Source: CAYUET01 sp964443875 (lineage in GTDB: Bacteria; Auribacterota; JAFGBW01). From it: DNA of 42,069 nt. The translations under genes were made by a program, and so were the position numbers. The notes under the pieces were generated by a model. That model saw only the letters and a list, made by a program, of their open reading frames with translations, did not search any database and was not told the DNA's origin. The stretch's first letter is position 1; each line of letters opens with the position of its first letter. This document shows positions 41,458 through 42,069 of the stretch, one piece after another. The stretch is from assembly GCA_964443875.1 (NCBI GenBank), contig CAYUET010000025.1, forward strand, positions 1 to 42,069, read 5' to 3'.

Positions 41458-42069
41458 ATGAAGCTTTTAAATCTTTTTCCTCTTTTTTTACTCCCCCTTC
41501 TCTTTACCGGGATCATCAATAAAACAAAGGCCTTCTGGTCCGGAAGACGGGGGGCCTCTGTGTTTCTGCCCTTTTCGCAGTTCTTCAAACTTCTCCGCAA
41601 AGGCGAGGTTGTAAGTCCTGTCACCTCCTGGGTATTCCTCCTTTCCCCCTGGATTTGCCTGGCCGCCACCCTGTTTGCGGGAATACTCCTTCCGCTTGTC
41701 AATCACCGGGCTCTTTTTTCGTTCGAAGGCAGCTTTATTCTTTTTGTTTACTTTCTTGCTCTCGGAAAGTTTTTTTCAGTCCTCGGCGCCATGGACACCG
41801 GCAGCAGTTTTGAAGGCATGGGAGCAGCCCGTGAAGTTTTTTTTACCAGCCTTCCGGAACCGGCTTTCTTTATTATTCTGGCATCCCTTTCCATTTTTCA
41901 GAATACGCCCTCCTTTGAAAGTATTTTCAATCTCTCTCCTCTGGAATCTCAGTTAAGCTTTCTCATTACCCTTCTCATCCTCTTTGTTTTCTTTGTCATT
42001 CTGCTGGTTGAAAGTTCCAGAATTCCGATGGATGATCCCAACACTCATCTGGAACTGACCATGATTCAT
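41458..42069 (+). CDS. hyfC: HyfC/HycD-like NuoH-family subunit (3' truncated by window)
   Basis: An open frame of 204 codons from ATG 41458 runs off the window end. It begins MKLLNLFPLFLLPLLFTGII, has several TM helices, and includes GAAREVFFTSLPEPAFF and ESSRIPMDDPNTHLELTMIH. The last segment is a hallmark of HyfC/HycD, relatives of NuoH that anchor the quinone-like or ion-channel interface. Codons between the TM helices look normal, with no frameshift. It starts one base after the hyfB stop, confirming an operon that continues out of view. Confidence 0.88.
   Translation, partial: MKLLNLFPLFLLPLLFTGIINKTKAFWSGRRGASVFLPFSQFFKLLRKGEVVSPVTSWVFLLSPWICLAATLFAGILLPLVNHRALFSFEGSFILFVYFLALGKFFSVLGAMDTGSSFEGMGAAREVFFTSLPEPAFFIILASLSIFQNTPSFESIFNLSPLESQLSFLITLLILFVFFVILLVESSRIPMDDPNTHLELTMIH

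Noticed and set aside
1..42069. tRNA, rRNA, transposon ends or phage genes
   Set aside because: I looked for T-loop-like GTTCGA segments with acceptor pairing, terminal inverted repeats next to a transposase and integrase motifs and found none convincing. A dedicated RNA-gene search was not possible.

Overview
The window reads as an AT-rich Gram-negative chromosome. TonB-dependent uptake, a predicted outer-membrane barrel and a minimal TatAC system point to two membranes. Many Fe-S proteins and hydrogenase-4-type membrane subunits suggest an anaerobe or facultative anaerobe. A pseudopilin with an H-x9-NG motif (a variant of the H-x9-DG motif common in Planctomycetes, Lentisphaerae and relatives) and an HTH-EIIA fusion make a PVC/Omnitrophota-like bacterium my best guess, at low confidence. 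I saw no tRNA, rRNA, CRISPR array, transposase or phage gene.

Layout. (1) 1-8866: the end of a surface-polysaccharide locus, with a methyltransferase, two asparagine-synthase-type amidotransferases interleaved with GT4 glycosyltransferases, and a convergent GT4-FkbM methyltransferase fusion. (2) 8964-13758: a CNNM/CBS membrane protein, then an opposing operon of a Tat-targeted DUF362 protein, a NapH-NapG-like fused polyferredoxin, tatA and tatC. (3) 13968-19946: an isolated pseudopilin, then minus-strand genes for panD, a one-TM protein, a Trm112-like protein, rfbB, a YbhN-like flippase-domain protein, a sugar-nucleotide epimerase/reductase and an outer-membrane protein. (4) 20150-24861: an Lrp/AsnC regulator with an aminotransferase, divergent from rpsB-tsf-pyrH, followed by an exported YwqK/MORN-repeat protein where frr is often found. 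(5) 24896-29930: three genes joined by ATGA overlaps (ATP-grasp, GH57-like hydrolase, DUF115/Maf-like), the best candidate for an undescribed system. (6) 30211-33375: Rrf2 regulator, exported thioredoxin, cysE and pyruvate kinase. (7) 33417-38153: a FliB-like Cys-cluster protein, a membrane protein, a strong bidirectional terminator, and a YfiR/TonB-receptor pair. (8) 38154-42069: a 640-base AT-rich gap with signals of its own, then an HTH-EIIA regulator tightly linked to hyfB/hyfC-like genes that run off the end.

How it fits together. Regions 1 and 3 make, modify and possibly flip surface glycans. Region 2 looks like an exported redox module beside the translocon that would export one of its parts. 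Region 6 couples cysteine synthesis to a probable Fe-S-sensing regulator. Region 8 may place an ion-translocating hydrogenase-like complex under PTS-type control. All functions are inferred from motifs and context; no database search was run.
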